Source: Luteimicrobium album (GTDB lineage: Bacteria; Actinomycetota; Actinomycetes; Actinomycetales; Cellulomonadaceae). From it: DNA of 64,000 nt. Below, one piece after another: positions 1 through 11,738 of the stretch; within the stretch, counting starts at the first letter, position 1, and every line of letters starts with the position of its first letter. A program made the position numbers and the translations under genes. The stretch covers positions 806,001 to 870,000 of the forward strand of contig NZ_BSUK01000001.1 of NCBI RefSeq assembly GCF_030161555.1, given 5' to 3'. The notes under the pieces were generated by a model. It searched no databases. It was not told the DNA's origin and saw only the letters and a program-made list of their open reading frames with translations.

Positions 1-1
1 G

Positions 2-1078
2 CTCGGGTCACGGCCCGGCTTCCGGACCCGGTTCCGGCACGACCGGACGAACCGCCTCCCGCACGACGTCGTCGTCATGGACGAGGCGTCGATGGTGTCG
101 TTGCCGCTGCTCGCGCGCGTCCTCGAGGCGCTGCGGCCCGACGCGCGGCTCGTCCTCGTCGGCGACCGTCATCAGCTCGCGTCGGTCGAGGTCGGCGCCG
201 TCCTGGGTGACCTCGTGGACCGGCTCGCGTCGCCCGTCGACACGGCCCACGTGCCCGGCACGCTGACCGACCTCGACCTCGAGCCGGGCACCCCGGCAGC
301 TGGCGCGCATCCGGGGGCGGTCGTCGAGCTGGTGGTGCGGCACCGGTTCGGCGAGGAGCTCGGGGCGCTCGCCGACGCGATCAACGCGGGCCGCGCCGAC
401 GACGCGCTCGCACTGCTGCGTGCCGGCGGCACACACGTGGAGCTCGTCGAGGTGGTGGAGGACGTGGTCCGCGAGACGGACATGCCGCAGGTGCGGGACG
501 ACGTCGCCGCCGCCGGGTCCGCGCTGACCTCGGCCGCCCAGGCGGGCGACGCCGCCGCGGCGCTCACCGCGCTGGGTACGCACCGGCTGCTCGTCGCGCA
601 CCGGCGCGGCCCGGCGGGCGTCGTCCGGTGGGCGGCGCTCGCGCAGGGCTGGGTCGCGGAGGCCACAGGGCTGCGCGAGACGGGTCCCTGGCCCGTCGGT
701 CGCCCCGTGCTCGTGACGACGAACGACCGCACGACGGGTCTCTCCAACGGCGACACCGGGGTGGTCGTCGACGACGGCGAGGGCGGGGTCGTCGTCGCGT
801 TCGGCGAGCCCGGGAACCCGCGCCTGGTCCGACCGCACCGGCTGCCCGCGGTCGAACCGGTGCACGCGATGACGGTGCACCGGGCGCAGGGCAGCCAGTT
901 CACGCGCGTCACCGTGGTGCTGCCCGGCGCCGATTCGCCCCTGCTGACCCGCGAGCTCCTCTACACGGCGGTCACGCGTGCGCAGGAGCTGGTGCGGGTC
1001 GTCGGGACGGCCGACGCCGTGCGGGCGGCGGTGGCGCGGCCCGTCCGCCGGGCGAGCGGCCTGCGGTTCGCCCGCTGA
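2..1078 (+). CDS. recD: Exodeoxyribonuclease V subunit alpha RecD, 3' part (5' end outside window)
   Basis: This is the C-terminal 358 residues of the RecD helicase, the 5'-3' motor of the RecBCD recombination and degradation complex. The frame is open from base 2, so the start and the Walker A motif lie upstream of the window. Visible motifs are NRLPHDVVVMDEASM (helicase motif II), VGDRHQLASVEVGAVLGDL (motif III) and, near the end, MTVHRAQGSQF followed by LLYTAVTRAQ (motifs V and VI of SF1 helicases). RecB and RecC would be expected just upstream. The frame is intact through this part. The assignment is firm; only the missing N-terminus is uncertain. Confidence 0.93.
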   Translation, partial: LGSRPGFRTRFRHDRTNRLPHDVVVMDEASMVSLPLLARVLEALRPDARLVLVGDRHQLASVEVGAVLGDLVDRLASPVDTAHVPGTLTDLDLEPGTPAAGAHPGAVVELVVRHRFGEELGALADAINAGRADDALALLRAGGTHVELVEVVEDVVRETDMPQVRDDVAAAGSALTSAAQAGDAAAALTALGTHRLLVAHRRGPAGVVRWAALAQGWVAEATGLRETGPWPVGRPVLVTTNDRTTGLSNGDTGVVVDDGEGGVVVAFGEPGNPRLVRPHRLPAVEPVHAMTVHRAQGSQFTRVTVVLPGADSPLLTRELLYTAVTRAQELVRVVGTADAVRAAVARPVRRASGLRFAR

Positions 1079-1096
1079 CGGAGCCGCGACGAGCGG

Positions 1097-1886
1097 TCAG
1101 CCGCAGAGCGCCGCCGCCAGCGCCGTGAGGCGAGCGTGCACCTCGGCCATCCCCGGGTTGGCGCGCCGCGGGTCCTCGGGGGCTCGTCCGGCGAGCAGCG
1201 CGTCGAGGTACCGGCGGTCGGCGTCAAGACGGGCCGCACCGTCCGACGTCGGGCGCCCGTGCCCCGGCACGACGACGCGCGCACGCGCCACGTACGGCGC
1301 GAGGCGGTCGAGCCCGGCGAGGTAGGCGGGCAGGTCGTCGGGGTCGAACGGGAGCGGCAGCTCGACGTCGCTCAGCATGTCGCCGGCGAGCAGCACCCGG
1401 GCGCCGCTGAGCCAGACGGCCGCGTGGCCGGGTGCGTGGGCGTCGTGCACGACGAGCTCCGGCTCCCCGGCAGCCCCGCTGTGGGCGAGGGCGCCGGGAT
1501 CACCTCCCCGCCGAGGGCCAGCAGCTCCGGCGTCCAGGGCTGGGAGCCGACGTCCTCGGAACCCTCGCCGTCGGCGACCGCGGCCCGAATCTCGGCACGG
1601 CCCGCTCGCGCCAGCTCGACCGTCCGGGCCGACGCCCATCTCGGGACGTCACCGAACCGCGGGTGCCAGAGCAGATGGTCGTGGTGGACGTGGGTCGCGA
1701 TCCCGGCGACGACGCGGAGTCCCCGCGCGTCGAGCGCGTCGGCGAGCCCCCGAGCTCGTCGGGGTGCCAGGCGGGGTCGACCAGGAGCGCGTCGTGACCA
1801 CGCGCGACGACGGTCGAGGTGGTCGTCATGGTCCGACTGGTCGCGACGAGCACCCCGGGCGCGACCTCGACGAGCTCCCGTGGCAC
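1097..1886 (-). CDS. MBL-fold metallo-hydrolase, two apparent frameshifts
   Basis: This is a metallo-beta-lactamase superfamily hydrolase of about 263 residues that needs all three minus-strand frames. The GTG at 1886 opens PRELVEVAPGVLVATS. The metal-binding motif THVHHDHLLWHP (HxHxDH) lies in a second frame. HAPGHA, LLAGDM and VPGHGRP lie in a third and complete the two-zinc ligand set. The shifts fall at a C-run near 1747-1751 and at a second one near 1475-1479. Adding one base at each place restores a continuous protein. I therefore read it as one functional gene with two sequencing deletions. The substrate cannot be told from the sequence. It is convergent with recD. Confidence 0.8.
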
Positions 1887-2083
1887 GGCGCGAACGTAGC
1901 GCGCACAACGTTCGGGCGCCACCCACCGACCCGCGCGCGGGGCGGCTCTGCACAACGCCCGTCCGGCCCGACGCACGCACCGCCGTGGCGCACCAGACTC
2001 CCCGCATGACACCGACCACGACGAGGCCCGCCGCGCGGCGCCGGCCGCCCGACCGCGGCACAGGCCGCCCCGACCATCGCTCC

Positions 2084-2664
2084 ATGCACGCACCACGGGT
2101 GCCCTCGCTCCGGGCGGTCTGGCAGTCGCACCTCGACGAGCACGACCCCGACGACTGCGGCCGCTTCGGGACGCCCGCGCCGGACCACCACCACGGGCAC
2201 CTCCTCGGGTCTACCGTCCCCGAGCTCGTCGAGCCGTTCGTGCGCGGCCTGCTGGTCGACCTGCCGGGCCCGACGGACATCGTCCCCTTCACCCGGCTCG
2301 ACGGGGACGCGGCCGCCGAGCTGCTCGACGTGCTCGCCCCGCCTGACCTCGACGGCCGGCAGAACGACGCCCCGACGCTCCGCGCGATCCTCGAGGCGAC
2401 CGCCAGCCACCCCGACCGTCTGGACGTGCACGGCTACGCCGTCGGGCCCGGTCGCTGCGACGAGCGCCTGACTGCGGAGGGCGTCCACGTCCGGTTCGAC
2501 GACGACGTCCGGCTCCCCGCCGCCACGACGACGGGTGCGACTGCGAGCGCCTGTGGTCGTACGTGGTCGACGAGCTGGGTCTCGACGGCGCACGCCGCCC
2601 GGACGAGATCTCCTCGGTGTACCGGGCGGACGACGAGCGGTGGTGGCGGCTGTGGTGGGACTGA
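2084..2664 (+). CDS. Hypothetical protein, one apparent frameshift
   Basis: The frame from ATG 2084 reads MHAPRVPSLRAVWQSHLDEH and is rich in acidic residues. Around 2526-2540 coding passes to another frame that ends SVYRADDERWWRLWWD at 2664. The aromatic C-terminus looks like real protein because it lacks the Arg/Pro/Ser-rich composition of shadow frames. An in-frame ATG at 2006 is an alternative start. I do not recognise a family. The end overlaps the likely start of the next gene, which suggests co-transcription. The function is unknown. Confidence 0.5.
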
Positions 2665-3302
2665 CGCGCACGACGTGGCGGGGGCTCACCGGGCGAGCGC
2701 GGCGCCGTGACCGGCTGGCCGCCGGCGTTGCGGGTGCGGCCCTCGTCGTAGGGGTGCTGACGGTGGCGGCGTTCGCGGCGCACGACGGCCCCGCACGGCC
2801 GGCGACCGTGGCGGTCTCCGCCCCGGCACGGCCAGCGGCTCTCGAACGCTCCGACGAGCGCGGGGCGTCAGCGGCCGCCGTCTACGTGCTCGAGCTCGAG
2901 CCGTACGGCCTGCTCAGCGGCGACTGGCACGACTTCGCCGCCCTGTGCTCGACCGCGAGCGGCTGGTGCCGGGACAAGACCACGTCGATGCGTCTGGTCG
3001 AGGCGGGGACGGTGCGGTACGCGGGGTGCGCGATGCGGGCCGAGGCGGTGCGGACGACCCCGACCGACGCGCCGGACACGTTCGTGGTGACGGTGGCTCA
3101 GCGGCAGGAGGCCTGCGTGCGGCACGAGACGGCGAGCAGCAGGCCGAGCACCGACCCGCCGACCGGCGACCCGGTACCCGGGGGCGACGGCGTCGACGTC
3201 TACGGCGGGAACGACGACCCGGACTCCCCGCCCGACCTCCTCGACATCACGGTGCGGCACGGTGGCGACGGCTGGCAGGTGGTGCGCGCAAGCCTCGCGT
3301 GA
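2640..3302 (+). CDS. Membrane-anchored hypothetical protein
   Basis: About 220 residues. GTG codons at 2640 and 2643 are the best starts because they overlap the stop of the upstream gene at 2664, as expected for translational coupling. Residues about 22-44 (LAAGVAGAALVVGVLTVAAF) form one transmembrane segment or uncleaved signal anchor. The rest should lie outside the membrane. It carries four cysteines spread along the domain (ALCSTASGWC, YAGCAM, EACVRH), which could form disulfides. No family is recognised. It ends just before an octamer tandem repeat. Confidence 0.55.
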   Translation: MVAAVVGLTRTTWRGLTGRARRRDRLAAGVAGAALVVGVLTVAAFAAHDGPARPATVAVSAPARPAALERSDERGASAAAVYVLELEPYGLLSGDWHDFAALCSTASGWCRDKTTSMRLVEAGTVRYAGCAMRAEAVRTTPTDAPDTFVVTVAQRQEACVRHETASSRPSTDPPTGDPVPGGDGVDVYGGNDDPDSPPDLLDITVRHGGDGWQVVRASLA

Positions 3303-3327
3303 CCGCGTGACCGCGTGACCGCGTGAC
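3301..3327. repeat. Octamer tandem repeat gaccgcgt (3 copies plus partial)
   Basis: The 8-mer GACCGCGT is repeated three times and followed by GAC, immediately downstream of the stop codon of the membrane-anchored unknown and upstream of the 3' end of the convergent HbpS-like gene. It is probably replication slippage with no evident function. Its copy number should be treated with caution given the assembly quality. Confidence 0.6.
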
Positions 3328-3343
3328 CCGCGGGAGCCCGACG

Positions 3344-3850
3344 TCAGGCGGCGGCGAGGAACGCACGCATCCCGGCGACCACGAGCTCGTGGTCCTCGTG
3401 CTGCGTGAGCCCGGAGACGGCGACCGAGCCGACGACGCCCGCCCCGGCCACCCGCACCGGGAAGGCGCCGCCGGCCGCCGCGTACTCGAGGAACGGCAGC
3501 TCGTGCGCCTGCCCGAACGTGCGACCGCGCGCCACCTCGCGCAGGTTCGCGAGGTACGTCGACACGCCGAACCGGGCGACGACCCGCGCCTTGCGCTGGA
3601 CCCACGAGTCGTTGTGCGCGCTCGTGCCCTCGAGGGCGGCGTGGAAGAGCTGCTGCTCCCCGCGCCGGACGTCCACGACGACGGCCAGGCCCTCGGCGCG
3701 GGCACGCTCGACGAGCAGGCAGCCGAGGCGCCAGGCGTCGTCGTTCGTGAAGGTCCGGAACACCAGCTCGCGCTCCTGCTCCTGCAGCGCGGCGATCGTC
3801 GCGGACAGGTCGGCGTCGGGCATCGGGGTGGCGTGCGCGTCCGTGGTCAT
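3344..3850 (-). CDS. Heme-degrading (GlcG/HbpS-fold) UPF0303 family protein
   Basis: A 168-residue protein starting at the ATG at 3850. It contains the typical order of the UPF0303/YBR137W branch of the GlcG/HbpS fold: LVFRTFTNDDAWRLGCLLVE, then VVVDVRRGEQQLFHAALEGT, then NDSWVQRKARVVARFG, then the glycine-rich GGAFPVRVAGAGVVGSVAVS and the closing HEDHELVVAGMRAFL. Length and motif order match full-length relatives. Members of this fold bind heme or small ligands. The physiological role of the UPF0303 branch is not established, so a heme function is only inferred from the family. It is divergent from the next gene with a 74-bp gap. Confidence 0.8.
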   Translation of the reverse strand: MTTDAHATPMPDADLSATIAALQEQERELVFRTFTNDDAWRLGCLLVERARAEGLAVVVDVRRGEQQLFHAALEGTSAHNDSWVQRKARVVARFGVSTYLANLREVARGRTFGQAHELPFLEYAAAGGAFPVRVAGAGVVGSVAVSGLTQHEDHELVVAGMRAFLAAA

Positions 3851-3924
3851 GGACGCATCGTGCCACTGGTCGGCACACCGGTATGCTCCGACCACTCGCT
3901 CCAGCGAAGCATCGACGGAGGAAC

Positions 3925-4574
3925 ATGACGGTCCCGGCACCGGGGTGGTACCCCGACCCCTACCGCCCCGGGATGCTGCGCTGGTTCGACGGTCACGGGT
4001 GGACCGAGCACGTCGCTCCCCTTCCAGCCGCCTCGCACCCCGGCGCGGATCCGTTCGAGAGCCCACCGATCCCGCCCGGCGGCGCAGCCACCGTCTCCCC
4101 GACGCCGAGGCGCCTGACCGACCACGTCCGCGCCCTGATCGCCCTCGGCGCGCTCGCGGTCGTCGTCCTGGTCTGCGCGCTCGGGGCGGTCGTGGCCAGG
4201 GAGTTCGGCCAGGCATGGGATCGTGCGGTCGTCACGGCCCAGGACCAGCAGGGCGGCGCCCCCACGGCGCCGACAGCCCGGAACCCGAGTCCCCGGCCGA
4301 CGTCGGGATCGTGACGTGCGACGACGTGCGTTCCGAGATCGTGAACCACGCCGACGACTACTGGGAGCAGCCCGAGCTGCGCCCGCTGACCGTGACGAAC
4401 CCCGAGGTCGTCCAGGATCGCCAGCTCACCACCGACGTCCCGGCCCCGGGTGAGCCTCCCGTCTGGGTGCTCGACTGCCGGTTCGACGCGACGTTCAATG
4501 CCGGGCGCACCGCGGACGTGTGGGCGGAAGTGCTGCTGTACCCGGACGGCGGCCTCGAGGTCCAGGTCGACTGA
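3925..4574 (+). CDS. DUF2510-domain membrane protein, one apparent frameshift
   Basis: The ATG at 3925 follows a good GGAGG site. The N-terminus APGWYPDPYRPGMLRWFDG is the DUF2510 signature (WYPDP...RWWDG-like), found at the N-terminus of many actinobacterial membrane proteins. One transmembrane helix follows (ALIALGALAVVVLVCALGAV, about residues 70-92). The extracytoplasmic part (CDDVRSEIVNHADDYWEQ to YPDGGLEVQVD) lies in another frame. The switch falls between 4259 and 4296, beside a five-C run, so one base is probably missing. The function of the C-terminal domain is unknown. Confidence 0.72.
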
Positions 4575-4695
4575 AGGACCGGACGGGTCCCAGCAGCCGG
4601 CCCGCGTCGACCGGCGCGTCAGGAACCCGGCCGCCCGCCCTCCCTCCCCAGGTCGGCTGTTCCACGCCGGCGCCCTCCTACAGGACGGAGCCCCC

Positions 4696-5186
4696 GTGGC
4701 GCGACCGATCGAGATCGAGGTGTCCGTCGACGTCGACGTGCCGGCCGAGCGCGCGTGGCAGGTCGTCGCGAACTACCGGTACGACACCGCCTGGCGGGCC
4801 GGCGTCCGGTCCATGACCCAGGAGCTGCCCGCGGCGTCGGGGCGAACGGGGGCACCGTCCTCGACGGCACCCGCACCGTCGAGCACTACCGGATCCTCGG
4901 GACCCGCACCGTGAACGTCGCGCGCATCTTCGACGTCGACCCCGGGCGCAGCTTCGCGTGGCGCACCGTGAGCGGCACGGACGCCGACGGTACACGGACC
5001 GTCGTGCCGTCGGGGCCGGGCCGCTGCCGCGTGGTGCTCCGCACCGTCTCGCGCCCGAGCGGCGCCCTCGAGACCGTCCTGCGCCCCCTCGTCGCGCGCG
5101 CCCTGCGTCGTCAGCTCGTCACGTCGACCGGCCGCCTCGCCGACCTCCTGCGCACGGACGAGCCGGTCGCCCGGACCGACGCCTGA
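4696..5186 (+). CDS. SRPBCC (polyketide cyclase/dehydrase-like) protein, one apparent frameshift
   Basis: From the GTG at 4696 the protein begins ARPIEIEVSVDVDVPAERAW, the first strand and helix of the START/SRPBCC ligand-binding fold. It continues in another frame as TVLDGTRTVEHYRILGTRTV and ends near LRRQLVTSTGRLADLL, the long C-terminal helix of the fold. The shift is at the GGGG run about 4839-4842 (SGANGG is restored by adding one G). Total length is about 163 residues, normal for the family. These proteins bind hydrophobic ligands, and no specific ligand can be proposed. Confidence 0.72.
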
Positions 5187-5216
5187 CGAGGCCGGGCCGG
5201 CCGGGGACAGACCGGC

Positions 5217-5927
5217 TCAGCCTGCCGTCCCCGCCGACGGGCACCACGCCGCCACCGAGCACCCACCACAGTTCGGCTTGCGCGCGAAGCAGCACCGCCG
5301 CCCGTGGAAGATCAGCCGGTGCGACATCATCGTCCACTCCGGTCGCTCGATCAGGTCCCCCAGGGCGGTCTCGATCTTCACCGGGTCGGTCTCCTCGGTC
5401 CAGCCGAGCCGGCGCGACACCCGCTTCACGTGCGTGTCCACCGTGATCCCCGGCACCCCGAACGCGTTCCCCAGCACGACGTTCGCCGTCTTGCGACCCA
5501 CCCCGGGCAAGGTCACCAGGTCCTCCAGCCGCCCCGGCACCTCGCCGCCGAACCGCTCGACGAGCGCCTGCCCGAGCCCCATGAGCGACGCCGACTTCGC
5601 CCGGAAGAAGCCCAGCGGCTTCAAGATCCCCTCGAGCTCTTCCCGGTCCGCGGCCGCGTACGCCGCCGCGTCCGGATACCGGCGGAACAGACCCGGCGTC
5701 ACCTGGTTCACCCGCACGTCCGTCGTCTGCGCCGACAGCACCGTCGCGACCAGCAGCTCCAACGGGTTCGTGAAGTCCAGCTCGCACCGCGCGTCCGGGT
5801 ACGTCTCCGCGAGCTCCCGGTCCACCCGCCGCGCCCGACGCACCAGGCCCAGGTGCGTCGTCGGCGGCTTGGCCGGGACGATCCGCGGCACCGCGGCGGA
5901 CGAGGAACCCTTCGGGGAAGCGGCCAT
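5217..5927 (-). CDS. nth: Endonuclease III
   Basis: A 236-residue base-excision-repair DNA glycosylase/AP lyase for oxidised pyrimidines. The helix-hairpin-helix [14 protein letters not shown] carries the catalytic lysine, and the following VDTHVKRV carries the catalytic aspartate. The C-terminus has the 4Fe-4S cluster ligands in the spacing C-x6-C-x2-C-x5-C ([17 protein letters not shown]). The start at ATG 5927 gives an N-terminal extension of about 25 residues, common in actinobacteria. The frame is intact. It lies 9 bp downstream of the FAD oxidoreductase gene on the same strand. Confidence 0.95.
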   Translation of the reverse strand: MAASPKGSSSAAVPRIVPAKPPTTHLGLVRRARRVDRELAETYPDARCELDFTNPLELLVATVLSAQTTDVRVNQVTPGLFRRYPDAAAYAAADREELEGILKPLGFFRAKSASLMGLGQALVERFGGEVPGRLEDLVTLPGVGRKTANVVLGNAFGVPGITVDTHVKRVSRRLGWTEETDPVKIETALGDLIERPEWTMMSHRLIFHGRRCCFARKPNCGGCSVAAWCPSAGTAG

Positions 5928-5936
5928 GGCGTCACC

Positions 5937-7321
5937 CTACGGTGCGACCTCCGACGCCTCCCGTCGGGCGGCTCGGTGCTCCTCGGCGGGCCGGACGTTG
6001 TGGTTCCGCGCGAACAGGTTGCCGGGGTCGTAGCGGCGCTTGACCTGCGCGAGCCGCTCGTAGGTCGCCCCCGGGTAGGAGGCGGACACGTCGCCCTCGG
6101 TCGCGGCCGTGAGGAAGTTCGCGTACGACCCGCGGACGTGCGGTGCCAGCGTCGCCCACAGCGAGTCGAGACCGGGGACGGCAGCCTCCACCATCGGGGG
6201 CGGGCCGCCGACGGTCGTGGCGACCATGAGCTCGGCGCCACGGTGCGCGTAGGCCGTGGCGTCGTCGGCGATCCTCGACACCGCTCCCCCGATGCTCCGC
6301 ACGGACACGGCCGGCGCACCGGGCGACGTCGCCGCATCGGCGAGGACCCGCACGACCTCGTCGACCCCGGCTCGGTCGACGAACGCGTTCCGGCTGACGA
6401 ACCGCACCCCCAGCGGCGGCAGCACACCGTCGACCAGGACCTCCCCGTAGGGCACGAGCGCGACGTCGTCCGCGAGCACCGTGCCGAGCGCGCGGATGGG
6501 GTCGAGCGCCTCCGCCGCGAGGTCCGTGTCGTCCCCGTCGAACACCACACCGACGGCGACCGGCGCGTCCGGACCACCGGCGAACGGGTTCGCGAGCTCC
6601 ATGATCGACGTCAGCTCGAACGGAGCATCACGCAGGTATTCCGCCCAGCCGTAGAGCACGCCGTACGCCTCTGCCGCGGGGAAGCGGATCGTCCCGTGGA
6701 AGACCTCGGTCGACGGGTGAGCCCGGAACTCGAACGCGGTCACGATCCCGAAGTTCCCGCCACCACCCCGCAGAGCCCAGAACAGCTCCGGGTGGTCCGT
6801 CGCGCTCGCGCGCAGCACACGCCCGTCCGCCGTGACGACGTCCGCCGCGACGAGGCTGTCCAGCGCCAGCCCCCGGTTCCTGACCTTCCAGCCGATCCCG
6901 CCGCCCAGGGTGAGACCGCCGACGCCGACGGACCGGGTGTCGCCCGACGAGATCGCCAACCCGTAGGGCGCCAGCGCGTCCGCGACCGCACCCCAGGTCG
7001 CGCCGCCCCCGACCCGGACGGTGTGCCGCTCCACGTCGACGACCTCGACGTCCCCGAAGTCCGCCAGGTCGACGACGACACCGCCGTCGTTCGTGCAGAG
7101 CCCGGCGAAGCCGTGGCCGCCCCGCGCACCGACAACGGCACCCCGGTGTCGGAGGCGAGACCGAGCGCCGCCCGCACCCCCTCGACGGCACGGGGCCGGA
7201 GCACGACCGCGGGGCTCCCCAGCGAGAGCAGCGCACGACGCCCGGTCTCGTACTCGGGCGAGCCGGGTGCGGCGACCACGCCCGGGAAGTCACGGCCAAA
7301 GGATTCGAGCGGCAGATCCAT
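5937..7321 (-). CDS. FAD-binding oxidoreductase with BBE domain, one apparent frameshift
   Basis: About 461 residues, berberine-bridge-enzyme-like (VAO superfamily). The ATG at 7321 has an AGGAG site 8 bases upstream and begins MDLPLESFGRDFPG. The FAD-binding part includes VGGGATWGAVADAL, SGDTRSVGVGGLTLGGGIGW and the C-terminal BBE motif YERLAQVKRRYDPGNLFARN. Near 7120-7135 the frame changes inside the PLSVRGGHGFAG segment. One missing base in the GC-rich run explains it. Such enzymes oxidise sugars or alkaloid-like alcohols. The substrate here is unknown. Confidence 0.83.
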
Positions 7322-7598
7322 GAGTTCGCTCCTGAGAGTCGTCACCCCGCCACCGGTGGTGCGCGGGCTTCGGCCGCAGGCGTGCGTCCGATGCCAGGAT
7401 GACGCGCGCGAGCCGTGCGACGTGACGACCGACCAGGCCGACCGACCGACCCGACCCGACACTCCTCGCTTCCCGCCTGGCCGCATGACCTCGCAGGATG
7501 CGGCAGACTGTAGGTGACCGCGACGGCGTCGCGCCGGACAGCGGCCACCCCCAGCCGGCCCCCAGAAGCACCGGCGACGACGACGAAGGACCAACGGC

Positions 7599-8275
7599 GT
7601 GGACGACGAGGTTGTTCTCAAAGCCCCCTCTTCGCAACCATGGAACCCGAAGAGACGCGCAAGCTCTTCGAGTCGATGCAGAAGGTCACGCTCGGTCGTG
7701 GCGACGTCCTCTTCCACGAGGGCGAACCCGGCGACCGCCTCTACGTGATCGCGCGAGGCAAGATCAAGCTCGGACGCCGAGCACCCGACGGGCGCGAGAA
7801 CCTCCTGTCCGTGCTCGGCCCCGGAGAGATGTTCGGCGAGCTCTCGCTCTTCGACCCCGGCCCCCGCACCGCCACCGCGTCCGCCGTGTCCGACGCCCTG
7901 CTCTACGAGCTCCACAACAAGCAGCTCATCGCGTGGCTCACCGAGCACCCCGGCGTCTCCGGCCACCTGCTCCGCGCCCTCGCGCAGCGACTGCGCCGCA
8001 CCAACGACTCCCTCGCCGACCTCGTCTTCTCCGACGTCCCCGGCCGCGTCGCCAAGGCGCTCCTCGACCTCGCGAGCAAGTTCGGCGAACCCACCGCCGA
8101 CGGCGTCCGCGTCGCCCACGACCTCACGCAGGAGGAGCTCGCGCAGCTCGTCGGGGCGTCCCGCGAGACCGTCAACAAGGCCCTGGCGGACTTCACGCAG
8201 CGGCACTGGGTGAGGCGCGAGGGCCGGGCGGTCGTCCTCCTCGACGTGGACCGCCTGGAGCGTCGGGCGCGCTGA
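7599..8275 (+). CDS. Crp/Fnr family transcriptional regulator, one apparent frameshift near the N-terminus
   Basis: The cyclic-nucleotide-binding domain is clear (GDVLFHEGEPGDRLYVIARGKIKLGRR, then PGEMFGELSLFDPGPRTATA with the phosphate-binding-cassette arginine). A C-terminal winged HTH follows (LTQEELAQLVGASRETVNKALADF). On the raw sequence the first ATG is at 7640. A better start is GTG 7599 with GAAGGA upstream: it gives VDDEVVLKAP, which joins LFATMEPEE if one C is added to the CCCCC run near 7623. That N-terminus is the one I know from actinobacterial relatives. It is probably a global regulator of the GlxR/Crp type. Confidence 0.88.
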
Positions 8276-8304
8276 GTCGTCGTTCGGGTCGCCTCCACCG
8301 GGCC

Positions 8305-8397
8305 CCGGGGAGTGTTGTCGCGGATCTTCCATCCGCGTCCCTCGTTCCTCGGGCCGCTCCCGCCAGACCCGCCACGATCCGCGACAACACTCCCCGG
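8305..8397. repeat. 22-bp perfect inverted repeat with 49-base loop
   Basis: The left arm (8305-8326) starts CCGGGGAGTGTTGTCG and ends CGGATC. The right arm (8376-8397) is its exact reverse complement. The element fills the intergenic space between the converging crp-like and ridA-like genes. It has no T-run, so it is not a typical intrinsic terminator. A bidirectional termination or mRNA-protecting hairpin, or a REP-like element, is possible. The rest of 8276-8519 shows nothing else recognisable. Confidence 0.85.
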
Positions 8398-8519
8398 CTC
8401 CCGGCTCCCGGCTCTGCGGTCCGGTCACCTCTGCGGCTCTCTGCACGCACGACGACGGCGGTCGCCCTTCGTGGGCGACCGCCGTCTCTCGCTGGGGTGC
8501 TCGGGGAGCCGGTGGCCGG

Positions 8520-8999
8520 TCAGGCCGGGAGCTCTGCGATCAGCTCGACCTCGACCGGGGAGTCGAGCGGGAGGACCGAGACGCCGACCGCGCTGCGGGC
8601 ATGGATGCCCGCGTCGTCGAACAGCTCGCCCAGCGCCAGGCTCGCGCCGTTGATCACGCCCGGCTGCCCGGTGAAGGACGGGTCGGACGCCACGAAACCC
8701 GTGAGCTTGACGATGCGGACGCCGTCGAGCGAGCCCGTGATCGACCGGACCGCGGCGAGCGCGTTGAGGACGCACACGCGGGCCAGGGCTGCGGCGTCGG
8801 CGGGCGGGACCAGGCCCTCGCCCTCGCCGACCTTCCCCGTGACCGGTAGTGCGCCGTCCACGAACGGGAGCTGGCCGGACACGTACACGTGGTGACCGCT
8901 GCGGACCGCCGGGACGTACGCCGCGACCGGCGGGGCGACGACGGGCAGGGTGATGCCGAGCTCCGCGAGGCGGGCCTCGACCGACGCCACGCGGCTCAC
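8520..8999 (-). CDS. RidA family (YjgF/YER057c/UK114) protein
   Basis: A 159-residue protein that begins at GTG 8999, overlapping the stop of the upstream small gene (GTGA). It contains RSGHHVYVSGQLPFVDGALP, then ARVCVLNALAAVRSITGSLDGV and the C-terminal ARSAVGVSVLPLDSPVEVEL of the long RidA subgroup. The family includes enamine/imine deaminases that remove reactive 2-aminoacrylate. In the usual catalytic-arginine region this protein reads ARSAVGV, so deaminase activity is not certain. The frame is intact. Confidence 0.88.
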   Translation of the reverse strand: MSRVASVEARLAELGITLPVVAPPVAAYVPAVRSGHHVYVSGQLPFVDGALPVTGKVGEGEGLVPPADAAALARVCVLNALAAVRSITGSLDGVRIVKLTGFVASDPSFTGQPGVINGASLALGELFDDAGIHARSAVGVSVLPLDSPVEVELIAELPA

Positions 9000-9156
9000 T
9001 CCCCGTCGGGCGCTTGAGGTAGGCGACCAGGCCGTTGCCGTCGGGGCCGGTCACCACCTGGACCAGTTCCCACCCGTCCGCGCCCCACTGGTCGAGCACA
9101 GCCTTGGTGTTGTGGATGATGAGGGGGATCGTCGCGTACTCCCAGGTCTTCGCCAT
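8996..9156 (-). CDS. DUF4177-like small protein, apparent frameshift in last codons
   Basis: A small protein of about 53 residues from ATG 9156: MAKTWEYATIPLIIHNTKAV, then WGADGWELVQVV and GLVAYLKRP. The pattern WEYATVPL...DQWGxDGWELVQV is that of small actinobacterial proteins often placed beside ridA genes. As read, the frame runs on past KRPTGSE into ridA. Changing the GGGG run by one base makes it end in TGA overlapping the ridA GTG, the common GTGA arrangement, so I end it at 8996. The function is unknown. Confidence 0.65.
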
Positions 9157-9265
9157 GACCCGAGCGTAGCCGCGCCGTGCCAGGACGCGCCTCACACGAA
9201 ACCCGCACAACCCCGTCGCGTTCACCGCCCGGGGAGGCGCAGGTGCCTCACGTAGCCTAGGCATT

Positions 9266-11735
<2,470 letters not shown>

Positions 11736-11738
11736 CCG

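Noticed and set aside
3301..3327. Octamer repeat as a regulatory or phase-variable element
   Set aside because: It lies after a stop codon between converging 3' ends, so copy number changes would not alter a reading frame.
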